Positions 10,671 to 20,858 of a stretch of DNA of 64,000 bases are shown here, piece by piece (the stretch's first letter is position 1; each line of letters opens with the position of its first letter). Made by a program: the position numbers and the translations under genes. This stretch comes from Gracilaria gracilis. Taxonomy: Eukaryota > Rhodophyta > Florideophyceae > Gracilariales > Gracilariaceae. The stretch is from contig JARGSG010000247.1 of assembly GCA_030374805.1 (NCBI GenBank), positions 186,001 to 250,000 of the forward strand. The letters run 5' to 3'. Under the pieces are notes generated by a model, which saw only the letters and a program-made list of their open reading frames with translations, did no database searches and was not told the origin of the DNA.

Positions 10671-11714
10671 TTACCCAACCTGGGCGTTATCCAGTGTACC
10701 TGGGAGAGCCGTGCCGGCGCGACGGTGGTACTGTACAAGCCGTGAACGGGGGAGGTGCTCGATCGGTTCCTCAGTATCCCCTTCGGGGCCATAACCGTAC
10801 CAACGGACTCGGTATTGCAGATCACCGTTCCTATCGTAGGAATGTCCGATAATTCGGTCGATGACGTATTCCTGTGCGTACACTTCCCGGCCATGCCGTG
10901 TCTTCGCCACTTCAAGTGGAACATTACCCTCGTGGGGAAAGATATCCCTCAAGAGGGTGTCGGGGTGCATCGAAGCCGTGTCGGCGCTAACCCTGCGAGG
11001 GAGCGAGTCTCCACCTTCGTGGTAGTCGGCTCTCACCGCTAGCTTGCGTGGGTCATTCCGCTTCTGCGGTGGCACTGACCTCGTTTGTCCCGACTGGGGT
11101 GTTCCACGCTCCGTGGGGAGTGGCGCGTAAGGTGCGTCTTCCCGTGAGCGGGGCCGTGACTCCAACAATGGTTGGCTAGGGTTAACCCAAGGTTGAACCG
11201 CCTCCCTAATGTGGGGTTCCTCCAACGGCTGCGCTGTGCCTTTTTGACCTAAGACTCCGTCTCGTACGGCGACTTCCGGTGAGCCGGCTTGTGCTGTGCT
11301 GGTCCCGTATGGGTCGTGTACAGCACTTTTCCCGTTTCGGGTGTGTACAGCTTGCGCTGCGCCCATTACTTGGGGAGATTTTGATTCTTTTGCCGTCGGC
11401 TCGCCGTCCTGGACGGTTGCTTTGTCCGAAACGACCGGGTTTTCACTGGCTTCGACGCCAGGACCTACCGAGACGCTCGGAATGCGTGCGCGCTTGCGCG
11501 AAGTGCCCTCGACGGGTGTTCTTCCCTCAGCCTGAGGTATCCCGTTCCCAACGTTGGGTTCCAATGCCGCAGCGTCCTCCTGGGCGGAGGGCGCCACTGA
11601 CACTTCTTTTTGAACTCTCCCCAGAGGGGCGGTGTCCTCTGCGCCCAGCGTTGCTGGTGTAACTTCGGCGTTACGCTCCGCATCTTGCGGCGATTTCGGC
11701 ACTTGCTTAACCAC
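10671..11714 (-). CDS. Element 2 ORF with C-terminal chromodomain
   Basis: 347 codons directly downstream of pol in the element's orientation. The first ~250 residues are low-complexity and charged. A chromodomain follows at about residues 270-330, with YVIDRIIGH, YRVRWYGYGPEGDTEEP and an aromatic YHRR tail. In chromoviruses this domain ends the integrase and guides insertion to marked chromatin. Here it sits in its own frame after the pol ORF. Whether the family normally expresses it separately or by read-through cannot be told from one copy. Confidence 0.75.
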   Translation of the reverse strand: MVKQVPKSPQDAERNAEVTPATLGAEDTAPLGRVQKEVSVAPSAQEDAAALEPNVGNGIPQAEGRTPVEGTSRKRARIPSVSVGPGVEASENPVVSDKATVQDGEPTAKESKSPQVMGAAQAVHTRNGKSAVHDPYGTSTAQAGSPEVAVRDGVLGQKGTAQPLEEPHIREAVQPWVNPSQPLLESRPRSREDAPYAPLPTERGTPQSGQTRSVPPQKRNDPRKLAVRADYHEGGDSLPRRVSADTASMHPDTLLRDIFPHEGNVPLEVAKTRHGREVYAQEYVIDRIIGHSYDRNGDLQYRVRWYGYGPEGDTEEPIEHLPRSRLVQYHRRAGTALPGTLDNAQVG

Positions 11715-11726
11715 CTCAGCAGAGGA

Positions 11727-14700
11727 TTACTCGACAGTTGACGACGCGGTCACACCCTGTAAGGGGCTTGGTGCAGCAAGTCGGCTGTCGTTCCGCGAGT
11801 GCGGCGACGACTCTGCAGTTCTAACCCGTGTTTCACGGTGCGAACTTCGTCGCGACGGCGAAGAATCTCCATTGGAGCGGCCAGCCTCCTCCCCCTCCTT
11901 AGACGGAGCGGCGGGAAGGAGTGGTGGAACTCCCGCATGGCGGGTAACGATGCGTGCCATGGGGGTTGTAGAAGTTCGGCCCTGATGGCCTGCGCGAACC
12001 GGCGAAGCCGGGTATCCCGATAACATCGGAATGTCCGAGAGGCCCCGGGTGGGGTGTGGTAAAACGAATGGTCGTTCGGCCACAGATGTTCCCGGTGTCT
12101 CCGGTGTTGCTGTACCCGTAGTGACGGGAGTTGTACTGTCCAAGATAACCTCAGACGAGGGCGGAGGGGCCGGAACAACGCGATCGCGGGATAACCGCTC
12201 ATGCGTGTCGCCCATTTGCACCACGACTGTGTCGGTAGTACTCGAAATCACCCTGAAGGGGCCGTCCGCCACTGGCGAGAGCTTATGGCGCTTTTCCCGT
12301 TCCGGGTTGTAGTACTCCTTCCGTACGAAGATGTAGCTACCTACCGCAATTGGCGGGTTGTTCGATCTCCGTAAACGGGCGTCGAAATTCCGCTTGTACG
12401 CGGCTTGGGCTCTTGCCATTGATTTCCGCGTAGCGGGTACCAACTTTGTGAGCCACTCCTTCCAGCTTAGACGGTAATCACCCACAGATGGGAAAGTTTC
12501 AAGCGTAGCTTGCGATTCCAACGCCACAGGCGGGGGAGTACGAGACAATACCAATTCAAATGGTGATAATCCGGTTGTCCGGTGAACTTGCGTATTGTAC
12601 GCGAACGTCACCGCGTCGGTGTACAAGTCCCAATTCTTGGGGTGGTCAGCAACGTAGGAACGTAGAGCGGCGAGCATCGTCCGGTTGAACCGTTCAACTT
12701 GCCCATTACACTGGGGATGGTAGGTAGTGGTGAACAGGTTCTTCACGTCCAGGATGCGGCAGACATCCTGGAAGAAGCGTGAGGCGAACTGCTTGCCGTT
12801 ATCGGACAACAACTCCACTGGAGGACCATACGCGAATGCCCAATGGGTCACGAAAGCGTTAGCCACCGTGTACGCGGTTATCCTCCGGAGAGGTACAGTC
12901 CGAACAAGCTTCGAGAAGCGGTCGGTGATCACAAGTAGAAACTTGTTCCCTCGTTTTGTTGTGAGGAGTGGCCCGAGGATGTCAATTGCGACAAACTCGA
13001 GCGGTGCCCTAGCAGGGAATAGCTTCAGCGACTTGCTGTTCTTCCGAAGTTTCACTCGGTTTCTTGCACACTCCGTACAGAAGCGTACGGTAGCGTAGCA
13101 ATCCACCGCCATCGCGGGCCAATAGAAGTCCCTTCTCAGGGTGAGATAGAGCTTCCGGCCACCGGCGTGACCACCGATCTTCGGGTAATGCGTTAACTGC
13201 AACACCCGCGATTGCAGGGAATGTGGCACCACGACTTGTGGGGTAGCTTCGACGTTCCGCACGAGGTAACCTCGGTCGTTCACCCCGAAGGGGAGTTCTT
13301 CACCACCGTTGAGACGGGCGCGTATCCCTATACAAAAGGGGTCTCCGAACTGTTCTCGAACCAGTTCCTCTGGAGTAATGGGGACAAAATTCCCCGGTTG
13401 GGGTTTCTCAGTAGCAACCTCATTAGAGGCAAGTAGTTCGTCAAAGTCAGCGTCCATATCCAGATCTTCTGGCCATTCCGGATCCACCGGTTCTTTCCCG
13501 TCCACGACGAAGCAGGGGATGTCATCATCCTCGGTTGCGAGGGCCTCCCCACTTGTGGGTAATCGGGAAAGTGCGTCGGCCTGCTTGTTCTGCACTCCCT
13601 TCTTGTATATGACTGTGAAGTCATATTCCGCTAAGCGGAGTCTCCACCGCATTAGGCGGCCAGATGGATCAGAGATATTCATCAACCACCTCAGCGAGGA
13701 GTGATCCGTATATACGGTAAAGTGAACACCCATAAGATAGGGACGAAGAGTGGTCAGTGCCCACACAACGGCTAGACACTCTTTCTCCGACACGGAGTAG
13801 TTCCGCTCGTGGACATTCAGCGAGCGTGACCAGTACCCGATGGGTTTCCGTTCCCCCTCTGGGGTGGTTTGGAAAAGAGCGCAACCGACTTGGTAGTCGC
13901 TCGAGTCCGTATCCACGGAGTATGGCAATCCCAATTTGGGTAACGATAAGATCGGTGCTGACGTGACAGCCTCCTTTAAGGAGTTAAAAGCTTCCGCTTG
14001 CGCGGCCGTGAAGGGTTCCAGTTTCGGCGGTTGTCCCTTGCGCAGAAGAGCGTTGAGGGGCGCCGCGATGTCCGAAAAGTTCGGGATGAACCGTCGATAG
14101 ACGTTGACCAACCCTAAGAAGGATCTCAATTCCGTCTGAGTACGGGGTTCTTTCGCCTCCATGAGGGATTTGACGCGAGCTTCCTCGATCGACAACCGTC
14201 CAGGACGGATAACGTGACCCAGATACTTGATAGTATCTGTGAAGAACTCACACTTCCTCAGCTTGACGGTAATACCAGCATCCCGTAAAACGGTTAAAAC
14301 TTCCCGTACGTGGGTGAGGTGGTCGTCGAGGTTATCTGAGAAGACAATGATGTCATCCAGATATACCAAACACGACCGCCACTTAAACCTGTTGAGCAGG
14401 ATATCGACCGCTCGTTGGAACGTAGCGGGAGCGTTGGTTAAGCCAAACGGCATCCGCTTGAAGCGGTAGGACCCGGAGTGACAGACGAACGCTGTCTTGT
14501 CGCGGTCCTCTTCTCTTACAGGGACTTGCCAATATCCCCAATTGGCATCCAACGCCGTGAACACGGTTGCGTCTCCAAGGGAGTCGATACACTCGTCCAT
14601 CCCAGGAATCGGGTAGCTATCCCGTATTGTTACGGCGTTCAACCGACGGTAGTCGACACAAAATCGCCAAGTGCCGTCGGCCTTTAATGCCAGTACCACT

Positions 14701-14975
14701 GGGGATGCCCAGGGTGATTGAGCGGGTTCAATCACCCCGGCGCGGAGCATCTTGTCCACTTGAAATTGCTCCTCTTCCCGAGCCTTCGGTCCTGCCCTAT
14801 AAGGGGGTTGCGCAACGGGACGCGTGTTGGGCAACAGCTCAATCCGGTGTTCCGTTGCATCTACCTCTCCTAGAGAGCCATCCCACATAGTGGTAAATTC
14901 CCGTAGCATATTACGGAGTCGATCGCGGTGCGAATCCGGTACATGACCGAAATCCAGCTCTTCGAGAGCCTTCAC
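11727..14975 (-). CDS. Element 2 pol: reverse transcriptase, RNase H, integrase
   Basis: 1082-codon open frame. The RT spans about residues 60-240 with FCVDYRRLNAVT and the catalytic YLDD box. RNase H covers about 330-460, with SVDTDSSDYQVGCALF and TDHSSLRWLM. Integrase has an HHCC region near 590-640 (HYPKIGGHAGG, CTECARN) and a core with D, D and E in DILGP, DNGKQF and CNGQVERFN. The C-terminal part is Pro/Ser/Thr-rich. The domain order is Ty3/Gypsy. No standard ATG opens the frame upstream of the RT, which suggests production with the upstream protease or gag by the family's usual read-through; that is inference. Confidence 0.93.
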   Translation of the reverse strand: MKALEELDFGHVPDSHRDRLRNMLREFTTMWDGSLGEVDATEHRIELLPNTRPVAQPPYRAGPKAREEEQFQVDKMLRAGVIEPAQSPWASPVVLALKADGTWRFCVDYRRLNAVTIRDSYPIPGMDECIDSLGDATVFTALDANWGYWQVPVREEDRDKTAFVCHSGSYRFKRMPFGLTNAPATFQRAVDILLNRFKWRSCLVYLDDIIVFSDNLDDHLTHVREVLTVLRDAGITVKLRKCEFFTDTIKYLGHVIRPGRLSIEEARVKSLMEAKEPRTQTELRSFLGLVNVYRRFIPNFSDIAAPLNALLRKGQPPKLEPFTAAQAEAFNSLKEAVTSAPILSLPKLGLPYSVDTDSSDYQVGCALFQTTPEGERKPIGYWSRSLNVHERNYSVSEKECLAVVWALTTLRPYLMGVHFTVYTDHSSLRWLMNISDPSGRLMRWRLRLAEYDFTVIYKKGVQNKQADALSRLPTSGEALATEDDDIPCFVVDGKEPVDPEWPEDLDMDADFDELLASNEVATEKPQPGNFVPITPEELVREQFGDPFCIGIRARLNGGEELPFGVNDRGYLVRNVEATPQVVVPHSLQSRVLQLTHYPKIGGHAGGRKLYLTLRRDFYWPAMAVDCYATVRFCTECARNRVKLRKNSKSLKLFPARAPLEFVAIDILGPLLTTKRGNKFLLVITDRFSKLVRTVPLRRITAYTVANAFVTHWAFAYGPPVELLSDNGKQFASRFFQDVCRILDVKNLFTTTYHPQCNGQVERFNRTMLAALRSYVADHPKNWDLYTDAVTFAYNTQVHRTTGLSPFELVLSRTPPPVALESQATLETFPSVGDYRLSWKEWLTKLVPATRKSMARAQAAYKRNFDARLRRSNNPPIAVGSYIFVRKEYYNPEREKRHKLSPVADGPFRVISSTTDTVVVQMGDTHERLSRDRVVPAPPPSSEVILDSTTPVTTGTATPETPGTSVAERPFVLPHPTRGLSDIPMLSGYPASPVRAGHQGRTSTTPMARIVTRHAGVPPLLPAAPSKEGEEAGRSNGDSSPSRRSSHRETRVRTAESSPHSRNDSRLAAPSPLQGVTASSTVE

Positions 14976-15026
14976 CGGGTCCAGCCGGTCGTAGCTTGTA
15001 GGGCCACGCTCTCCTGTTAGAACAGG

Positions 15027-16076
15027 TTACAAATCCGAACCATTCGGTGACTTCCCCGTCGAAATGGTACTCTTCTCCGTTGAAACGGCAATGTCGTCCC
15101 CCTCCTTAGACGGGGCGCCAGAGTTCTCTGTACTCACTACCTCTTTAGAGGAAATTAAACCGAGAACATCGGCAGCCGTCATCCGCGTCGGGAGCATCGC
15201 GAGTGGGTGCGGGGTAACTGATCCAATTACTTGGTTCTTTGCCAGATACTGGGGTTTGCTGCCAAGGTTGGCAACGAGTACCCGAAACGGGATATCTGGT
15301 GTGACCTGCACAACACCGTTCGCAACGGCTAATTGACACCTCTCGTACAACGAGGAAATGGGTTGCACAACCCGAAGACCGTGTTGACGGGAATTGACCT
15401 GCACCATTACCTGCGACTCAGGCGGTATCGAAACCGACGCAGCGACGCGTAGCTTCGTAGATTCCCGGCGCGCCGGAGGTGGTTCCTGCGCAGCAGGGAG
15501 TGGAACTTGCTTCCGCGAAGCCCGCTTCAGCGGACGCCGAACAATCGGAACGGACGATCCGTCGTCCAATTCAACACGCCTAAGGCGGGGCCTGATTGCG
15601 TCGACAAATCTGTCGCAGTAATCACATCCCAGTATGACTGGAGCGGCCAATGACCGACAGACTATAAAATCTAGCTTCACCATCATGGTGCCCAACCGTA
15701 CGACTAAGTCGACGGTGCCTACCGTTTTTAACGGATTGTTGTTCGCATCTGCGACATCCATTACCGCATCAGCGCGGATTCGAGACCGCACCTGCGGAGG
15801 CAAAAGGGATTCCACGACAAAGTTCGGGCCCGCACCTGTATCCAGGACACTTAGAGTTCTCACCAGAAACTGGGGGTTGAGGCCAAGGTCGGCGTAAACA
15901 TTATAGTTACGCTTGGCCATGACCATGATTCTATCCGGGATCCGGTTATTCTTTACCCGTATCCACGGTCGACGCAGAACACCCAAGTGTTCTGAATCCG
16001 CGTCTGCGGTGTCACTCCTTGACAGGATCTTCACCGGGGAGCGAGGCGACGACGCCTCGGGCGTCAACAGCCTCAT
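15027..16076 (-). CDS. Element 2 aspartic protease ORF
   Basis: 349 codons from an ATG. It contains the retropepsin active-site motif LDTGAG near residue 78 and an ILGCDYCD stretch near 150, typical of the second half of the fold. It would cut the gag and pol products. It sits between gag and pol in the element's order, with gaps of about 40 and 50 bp. Confidence 0.88.
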   Translation of the reverse strand: MRLLTPEASSPRSPVKILSRSDTADADSEHLGVLRRPWIRVKNNRIPDRIMVMAKRNYNVYADLGLNPQFLVRTLSVLDTGAGPNFVVESLLPPQVRSRIRADAVMDVADANNNPLKTVGTVDLVVRLGTMMVKLDFIVCRSLAAPVILGCDYCDRFVDAIRPRLRRVELDDGSSVPIVRRPLKRASRKQVPLPAAQEPPPARRESTKLRVAASVSIPPESQVMVQVNSRQHGLRVVQPISSLYERCQLAVANGVVQVTPDIPFRVLVANLGSKPQYLAKNQVIGSVTPHPLAMLPTRMTAADVLGLISSKEVVSTENSGAPSKEGDDIAVSTEKSTISTGKSPNGSDL

Positions 16077-16114
16077 CTCTGAGGACGCCTCTCCCGAAGG
16101 GGAGACTCCCTTGT

Positions 16115-18289
16115 TCAGTTTTCCTGGGCTTCCGCCTGCGGCGGCTTCTCAGGCTCCTCAACGACGAGGGCTTGGGTTCCTCGTTGAGGGTTTTCCACGT
16201 GAGTGGTGTTTGGAACGTACGCCTGCGGAGCGGGGACATCCGACTTCATCGGGACAGACCGCGCAGGCGGGAGAGCGTGCGAAAGGTCCAGCTTCGCGCG
16301 CAAGTACGATGCAATGGGCACCGTGCGCTTCTCCTCTGGAGTGAGGGCTTCGTAGTTCGACACTACTTTGCCCATTTCCCTCAGAGAGAGGAGACACTGC
16401 GGCGATGTGTGACCGTGCGTGTAGCACAGGTGACATATCAGTCGCAACAGTCCTGCTTGCAGGTTATCCTTCCGAATATCGGTGAAACGAACCGCAGAGC
16501 GGGGGTCTCTCCATCCAGGCCGTTGAAAACGGGTACCTCCATTCGAATATGGGATAGAAGGCGCCGTCACACGACGGTTGTTCGCATACAGCGCTGGGTC
16601 TGCCAGCGCTGTATCGAACGATGGATCCGTCGTGGACGGGAGTTCCGTAGTCGGCACGGAGATGACTTCACCGTGGGCCAGCTGCACGTTGTCATATCCC
16701 TGTTGAGGGTGTTCAGGCGCTATCAGCGAGAGCGATGGGGAGCGATCCTCCATCACCAACGCTTTTGCGGACTTCGACCTCGAATGAGGAACACGAGCAC
16801 GTACTGCATCACCCTCCGCGCGTGCGGCTTGGACCAACTCGAGGTAAGTGATCCTCGGTTTGTCCTCCCGACGACGGGCAACGAGTGACTTGATGGCTGG
16901 GCTCAGCCCATCAATGAACATCGTGCAACGTTCCCCAGCGGGGTAGACATTACCACAGCGGTGGAAAGCCTTGTTCAGGCGTACCGAATAATCGGTTTCA
17001 ACCTCGTCGGGGCGCTGACGAGTATCCCTCAATGCGAGGATCGCGGACTGAATGGCATCATTCGTCGCGTAGGACCTCAAGAGGTATTGGACGGCTTCAG
17101 GCCAGCACGTCACTCCTCCTTCGGAGGCCCTAGTAGAACCTCTTACAGAGTGATATTGGTCTTCGGCTACCCCCCGTAAAAAGTACGGCAGCGCCACGTA
17201 GGCTTGTCCTTCGTTCATCCCGAGTATATCGGCTTCCGCGACAAAGCGGGCGAGGAAATCCAACACCAGAATTGGATCCTCTCCAGAAAATGTCTGGTTG
17301 CGGAGTGAAAGCTGCATTCGCTTGATGCAATCTTTCACTCTTCCCGTTCCACGGGGTGTACGCTCCAAAGAGGAGTCTTCCAACCGATAGTATCGGTATG
17401 AAAGTAGCTTGCGATACATCCTATTCGTAGGCTTCAATTCCCGGAGTCCGGAGTGTCTTCTACCCTTTGTACGGGAACGAATCACCCCCTGGGTGGCAGA
17501 CGACCGCTTTGAGCGGGAAGAGCGCCCACGGCGACCATCCTCCGACTCGGAGTCCGTAGATGTAGACCCATCCGAGTCACTCGGGTTAGAATCCGACGAA
17601 GTCGGTGTATCCAAATGATCGTTGTTGCGTTTGGAATTCCGCCTACGGCGGCCTTTGCCTTTTCCAGCGCGCTGGTCGCGTTGTGACACAGCACCAACCG
17701 GATCGTCCGGAGAGTTATTATCCATAATTATGGTTTGTTCCAACGTCTCAAGACGGGCACGGACGCGATTGAATCGCTCCTCAATCCCTTCTACGAAGGC
17801 AGGGGGGGACCCCAAACACTCCAACACAGTGTTGACATCAGACCGCAGGACGCGGAGGTCTTCAGCAACATCCCTTGCAGGGGTACTCTCGACCACCTCA
17901 CGGAGGGTTCGAAATTCCCCTACCAGGGCATTATGGGCGGCACGCAAAGTGCGCACCTGGTCCTCCAGGGAAGTCCCCTGGGGGGTGTTGGCAACAACCT
18001 CACGACGAGGCAGGGATCCCGCACCAGCGGTAGTCGGCTGGGATGCCAGAGGGGCACCAGCGGCGACTGGAGCAGGCCCAGCGGCGGGTCGGGAAGCGGC
18101 CAACGGAGGCAAAAGAAGGTCCCGGGGCTCCCGGTTTTGGCTCGATGTTCGAGAGGAAACGCTCGCGGCGAGAGTTGAACCAGCCCGAATCGGGATCTTA
18201 GAAATCACCCGATCATCGGGAACATCCCCACCATCATAGGAGCGGCTGCGGGTAACCGCCGGCTCCGCCCCAGATGGCTTCCGAGACAT
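16115..18289 (-). CDS. Element 2 gag
   Basis: About 724 codons from the ATG at 18289 (MSRKPSG). The N-terminal third is disordered. A charged Ser/Asp-rich stretch follows, then a capsid-like retrotransposon gag domain at about residues 320-500 (QTFSGEDPILVLDFLARF, YPAGERCTMFIDGL). Near residue 650 the sequence CHLCYTHGHTSPQC is a perfect C-X2-C-X4-H-X4-C zinc knuckle for RNA binding. It forms the particle that packages the element RNA. Confidence 0.9.
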   Translation of the reverse strand: MSRKPSGAEPAVTRSRSYDGGDVPDDRVISKIPIRAGSTLAASVSSRTSSQNREPRDLLLPPLAASRPAAGPAPVAAGAPLASQPTTAGAGSLPRREVVANTPQGTSLEDQVRTLRAAHNALVGEFRTLREVVESTPARDVAEDLRVLRSDVNTVLECLGSPPAFVEGIEERFNRVRARLETLEQTIIMDNNSPDDPVGAVSQRDQRAGKGKGRRRRNSKRNNDHLDTPTSSDSNPSDSDGSTSTDSESEDGRRGRSSRSKRSSATQGVIRSRTKGRRHSGLRELKPTNRMYRKLLSYRYYRLEDSSLERTPRGTGRVKDCIKRMQLSLRNQTFSGEDPILVLDFLARFVAEADILGMNEGQAYVALPYFLRGVAEDQYHSVRGSTRASEGGVTCWPEAVQYLLRSYATNDAIQSAILALRDTRQRPDEVETDYSVRLNKAFHRCGNVYPAGERCTMFIDGLSPAIKSLVARRREDKPRITYLELVQAARAEGDAVRARVPHSRSKSAKALVMEDRSPSLSLIAPEHPQQGYDNVQLAHGEVISVPTTELPSTTDPSFDTALADPALYANNRRVTAPSIPYSNGGTRFQRPGWRDPRSAVRFTDIRKDNLQAGLLRLICHLCYTHGHTSPQCLLSLREMGKVVSNYEALTPEEKRTVPIASYLRAKLDLSHALPPARSVPMKSDVPAPQAYVPNTTHVENPQRGTQALVVEEPEKPPQAEAQEN

Positions 18290-18373
18290 CGGTAAAAACC
18301 GTTCAACGGGAAACAACGGAATCTTCCGGAACAAGTAGAAATCACCTCAAAAGAGGAACAGCACAAACAAACC

Positions 18374-18391
18374 TTCTAGGTCGGGAGACCA
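18374..18391 (-). promoter_or_regulatory. Primer-binding-like site of element 2
   Basis: Read on the - strand, 3 nt after the 5' LTR end comes TGGTCTCCCGACC. It starts with TGG as a site complementary to a tRNA CCA end should. The tRNA species cannot be assigned with confidence; a Tyr-type acceptor end is possible. Confidence 0.55.
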
Positions 18392-18394
18392 GTT

Positions 18395-19180
18395 TGTAGT
18401 GCAATGCCCCAAAGGGGAAAGAACCACGAAGACGTTCGGGATCTTCCTCTCACGAGGTAGCACAGCAAGCAGAACCCTTCCAGGGGATGACACGACTGAG
18501 TCGGTTTGTAAGGCCGAGGCCACCCTTCACGCCAGGCGTAGGAAGGTAAACCTGAAGGTTGGTTCCGTGTAAACGGTGTGTGTATCCTCAGATGAGGCGG
18601 TGTTTCCACAGGAGTGGCAAGCGTGGCCGAGTGCCAGCGCAAGCCGCGGGTCGCGGAGAACAACCCGAAAAGAAAGGGGAAAAGACGGAGAAGTCACGAG
18701 GGTGACTAAGGAAAACGGCAAAGCCGGGAAATACCTTATACAAGGGCGAAACGCGACAGCGGTTGGTAGAATACTCCCAAACTGGGTTCCTTTAGAGGAC
18801 GCAGGGTGGTTAGACTACCGTATGCTACGGAACCTTCCTCCTGATGGAGATAGAGGCGCTCGTAGGCGTGAAGTCTAGAGCCGAAACCCTGGTTGGGGGA
18901 GGTTTACTGGGTGCGGCGGCAGGGTCGCCGGCGCACTAAGTAGTGGCGCTCTCCCCAAAGGGAATTAAATAAACTAACTAAATTGACCCACATGCAGTGG
19001 TAATTATCCACCCTGTGTGGCACAACCTCCACGTGTATGTGGCCAACCTCCTGCACTCCACGTGTCACACGGACTTACCCACTCTAGTGGTCGCCACCCT
19101 ATTCATATAGGTAGCTACCCGGTTCACCGGAATTATGAACAAGTCCCCACAGAATCCCCTCACGAGGGCGTTGCACTACA
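18395..19180 (-). repeat. Element 2 5' LTR
   Basis: 786 bp with the same TGTAGTGCAA / TTGCACTACA termini as 7660-8445. One difference from the other LTR was found by eye. The right end abuts the ECM29 remnant. Confidence 0.95.
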
Positions 19181-19191
19181 CGAATCTGTAG

Positions 19192-20858
19192 GAAGCAGCG
19201 ATAGAGCTCGAACCGCAAATCTTGAACTACGCGGAGTATCATGTGGCGTCACCGGAGGAGTTGCAGAACGCTCGAGTCACTGCGGCAAGTATGTCATCGT
19301 CCTCTTTGATCGAGTCACTTGAAAGGCTACTAGGGAAAGTTGACGAGACGATCGCCGCTGAGGTGGTTTCGAATCTAGCACGATTAGCTCGCATAGGAGT
19401 TGGAATTCCGACACGCGCAGCGACAGCGAGGCTGATGGCGAGCGTTCTGCAATCCAGAGCGGTGGTCATGGAACCTTACGCTGCAAAGCTTATGTTTCCA
19501 GCGGCAAGCGCTGCAGGTATGGAACGCAATGCTATGCTTCGAAAGGCATGGTGCAACGCAGCTGGTAGAGCATCAAAGTTGTGCCGCGTCGACGAAGTTG
19601 GAAAGTATTGCCAACAAATCAGCAAGAAGGCCACATCGGAGGATTCTCGGGATCGTGCGCTTGCCTCATCGCTGGCTGCTGGGTTGTGGCGAATGGCTCC
19701 CGATACTGCTCAGCAGCACGCGAGCTCAATACTGCCTTTTGGCATACATGGGACTTCGTGAGACAGACGATGACGCGGGAGATGCCAGCAAGAACTGGAA
19801 ACATGTCTGGGATGAAGGTGCGCCGAGTACTCAAGCCGGGCTTCGCCTGTACGCAAAGGAGATTGTTGAAATATGTGAGCAACGTCTATCTACTTCTGTC
19901 CAGTACCGCGTAAAGAGAAGCGCTGCAGCCACGCTAGGGGACCTGCCCAAAGCGTCGAATGACACAGTAGATGTTCAGTTCATGTCTCGAAGTGCAAAGG
20001 CGTTATTAACTGTGCTTCCGGGTCATATATGGGAAGGGCAACATGTTGTCGTTGAGGCTATTGGGTCTCTGGCGGATTCTTGCTCGAGTCCATCTTTGTG
20101 GGAGGGCATGCGGAGGGGGCAAAACGGTCGTGCAGGCTCTGCTGTCTGAATCCCACCGAGGGAAGAAGGAGTATCGAATTGAAGCAATTGATGCAGCGAG
20201 GAAAGTGCTGGTTAACACTCGGAAAACGGTTTGCATATACGAGGAAGTCAAAGGCCATTTGTCGGAGCTGGTCTCACCAAACTCGTCCGATGTGAATGCC
20301 AACGTGCCGAATGTATCGCGTATGGTATGGGAAACTGGGTCGGATGCAGATGCTGTTGATGCTCGCACCAAGGCGCGAAAGGCGCAAAAGCTGCTCTGCA
20401 AAGCAGCGATTCAGTGTCTGCAATCTTCAATCAATGGGAAGGCCGGTATTGAGAAGCAAGTAGAACACGTACAAGATTTGCTGTGTGTTTTTGAAGAACT
20501 GATGCAGAACGATTGGGACGTTCGACTAGTTGTACTGCAAGGCGCTGAGAGGTTGTCCGAACGCTTCTCAACATGTGAACTACAATTTGGAGACTTCGTG
20601 GAACGAGGTGAGGTTTTGACTAAACGATTAGTAAACCTCAGCAAAGACGGCGTTCACGAACCCAAGTATAATATGCTACGAAAAAGTGGATTAACAATTC
20701 TTGATCACCTGTCGAAAGTTATCACAGATTCTACGGCAATGACAGATATGATTGGAGAAGACACATTGACTGCGATCAGGAAGTGTCGGAGCGAAGAATC
20801 CGAGCCTGGTGTGCGATCAGTTGCAATAAGACTATGCACAGTGTTTGACTTTTCGTGA
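19192..20858 (+). pseudogene. ECM29: ECM29 proteasome adaptor, C-terminal remnant
   Basis: Collinear with the C-terminal ~550 residues of ECM29 (about 1850 in human), a HEAT-repeat scaffold that tethers 26S proteasomes and inspects them. The match starts at ELEPQILNY (human SELEPQVLNY) and includes SGVG-like IGVGIPTR, the GLRETDDD segment, WKHVWDEGAPSTQAGLRLY and VLPGHIWEGQH. The 5' two thirds are absent; element 2's LTR ends 11 bp upstream and an in-frame TAG lies at 19189. Two 1-nt frame changes occur, near 19740 (after SSILPF) and near 20110 (in a GGGGG run). The gene is therefore broken unless these are assembly errors. The stop is TGA after VFDFS. Confidence 0.82.

Larger units (their letters stand above)
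7660..19180 (-). mobile_element. Near-complete young Ty3/Gypsy LTR retrotransposon (element 2)
   Basis: An 11.5 kb element in - orientation bounded by two 786-bp LTRs (7660-8445 and 18395-19180) with 10-bp terminal inverted repeats (TGTAGTGCAA / TTGCACTACA). From its 5' end (right) it carries a primer-binding-like site, gag, protease, pol, a separate chromodomain ORF, a tandem-repeat 3' region, an antisense ORF and a purine tract next to the 3' LTR. I found one difference between the two LTRs on comparing them by eye, so insertion is very recent. All main ORFs are long and the element looks whole or nearly so. The bases flanking the two outer ends do not match, so no target-site duplication is seen. 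Confidence 0.93.

Noticed and set aside
16019-18240. Long + strand frames across gag of element 2
   Set aside because: They lie opposite gag, have no domain, and are explained by GC-rich composition.
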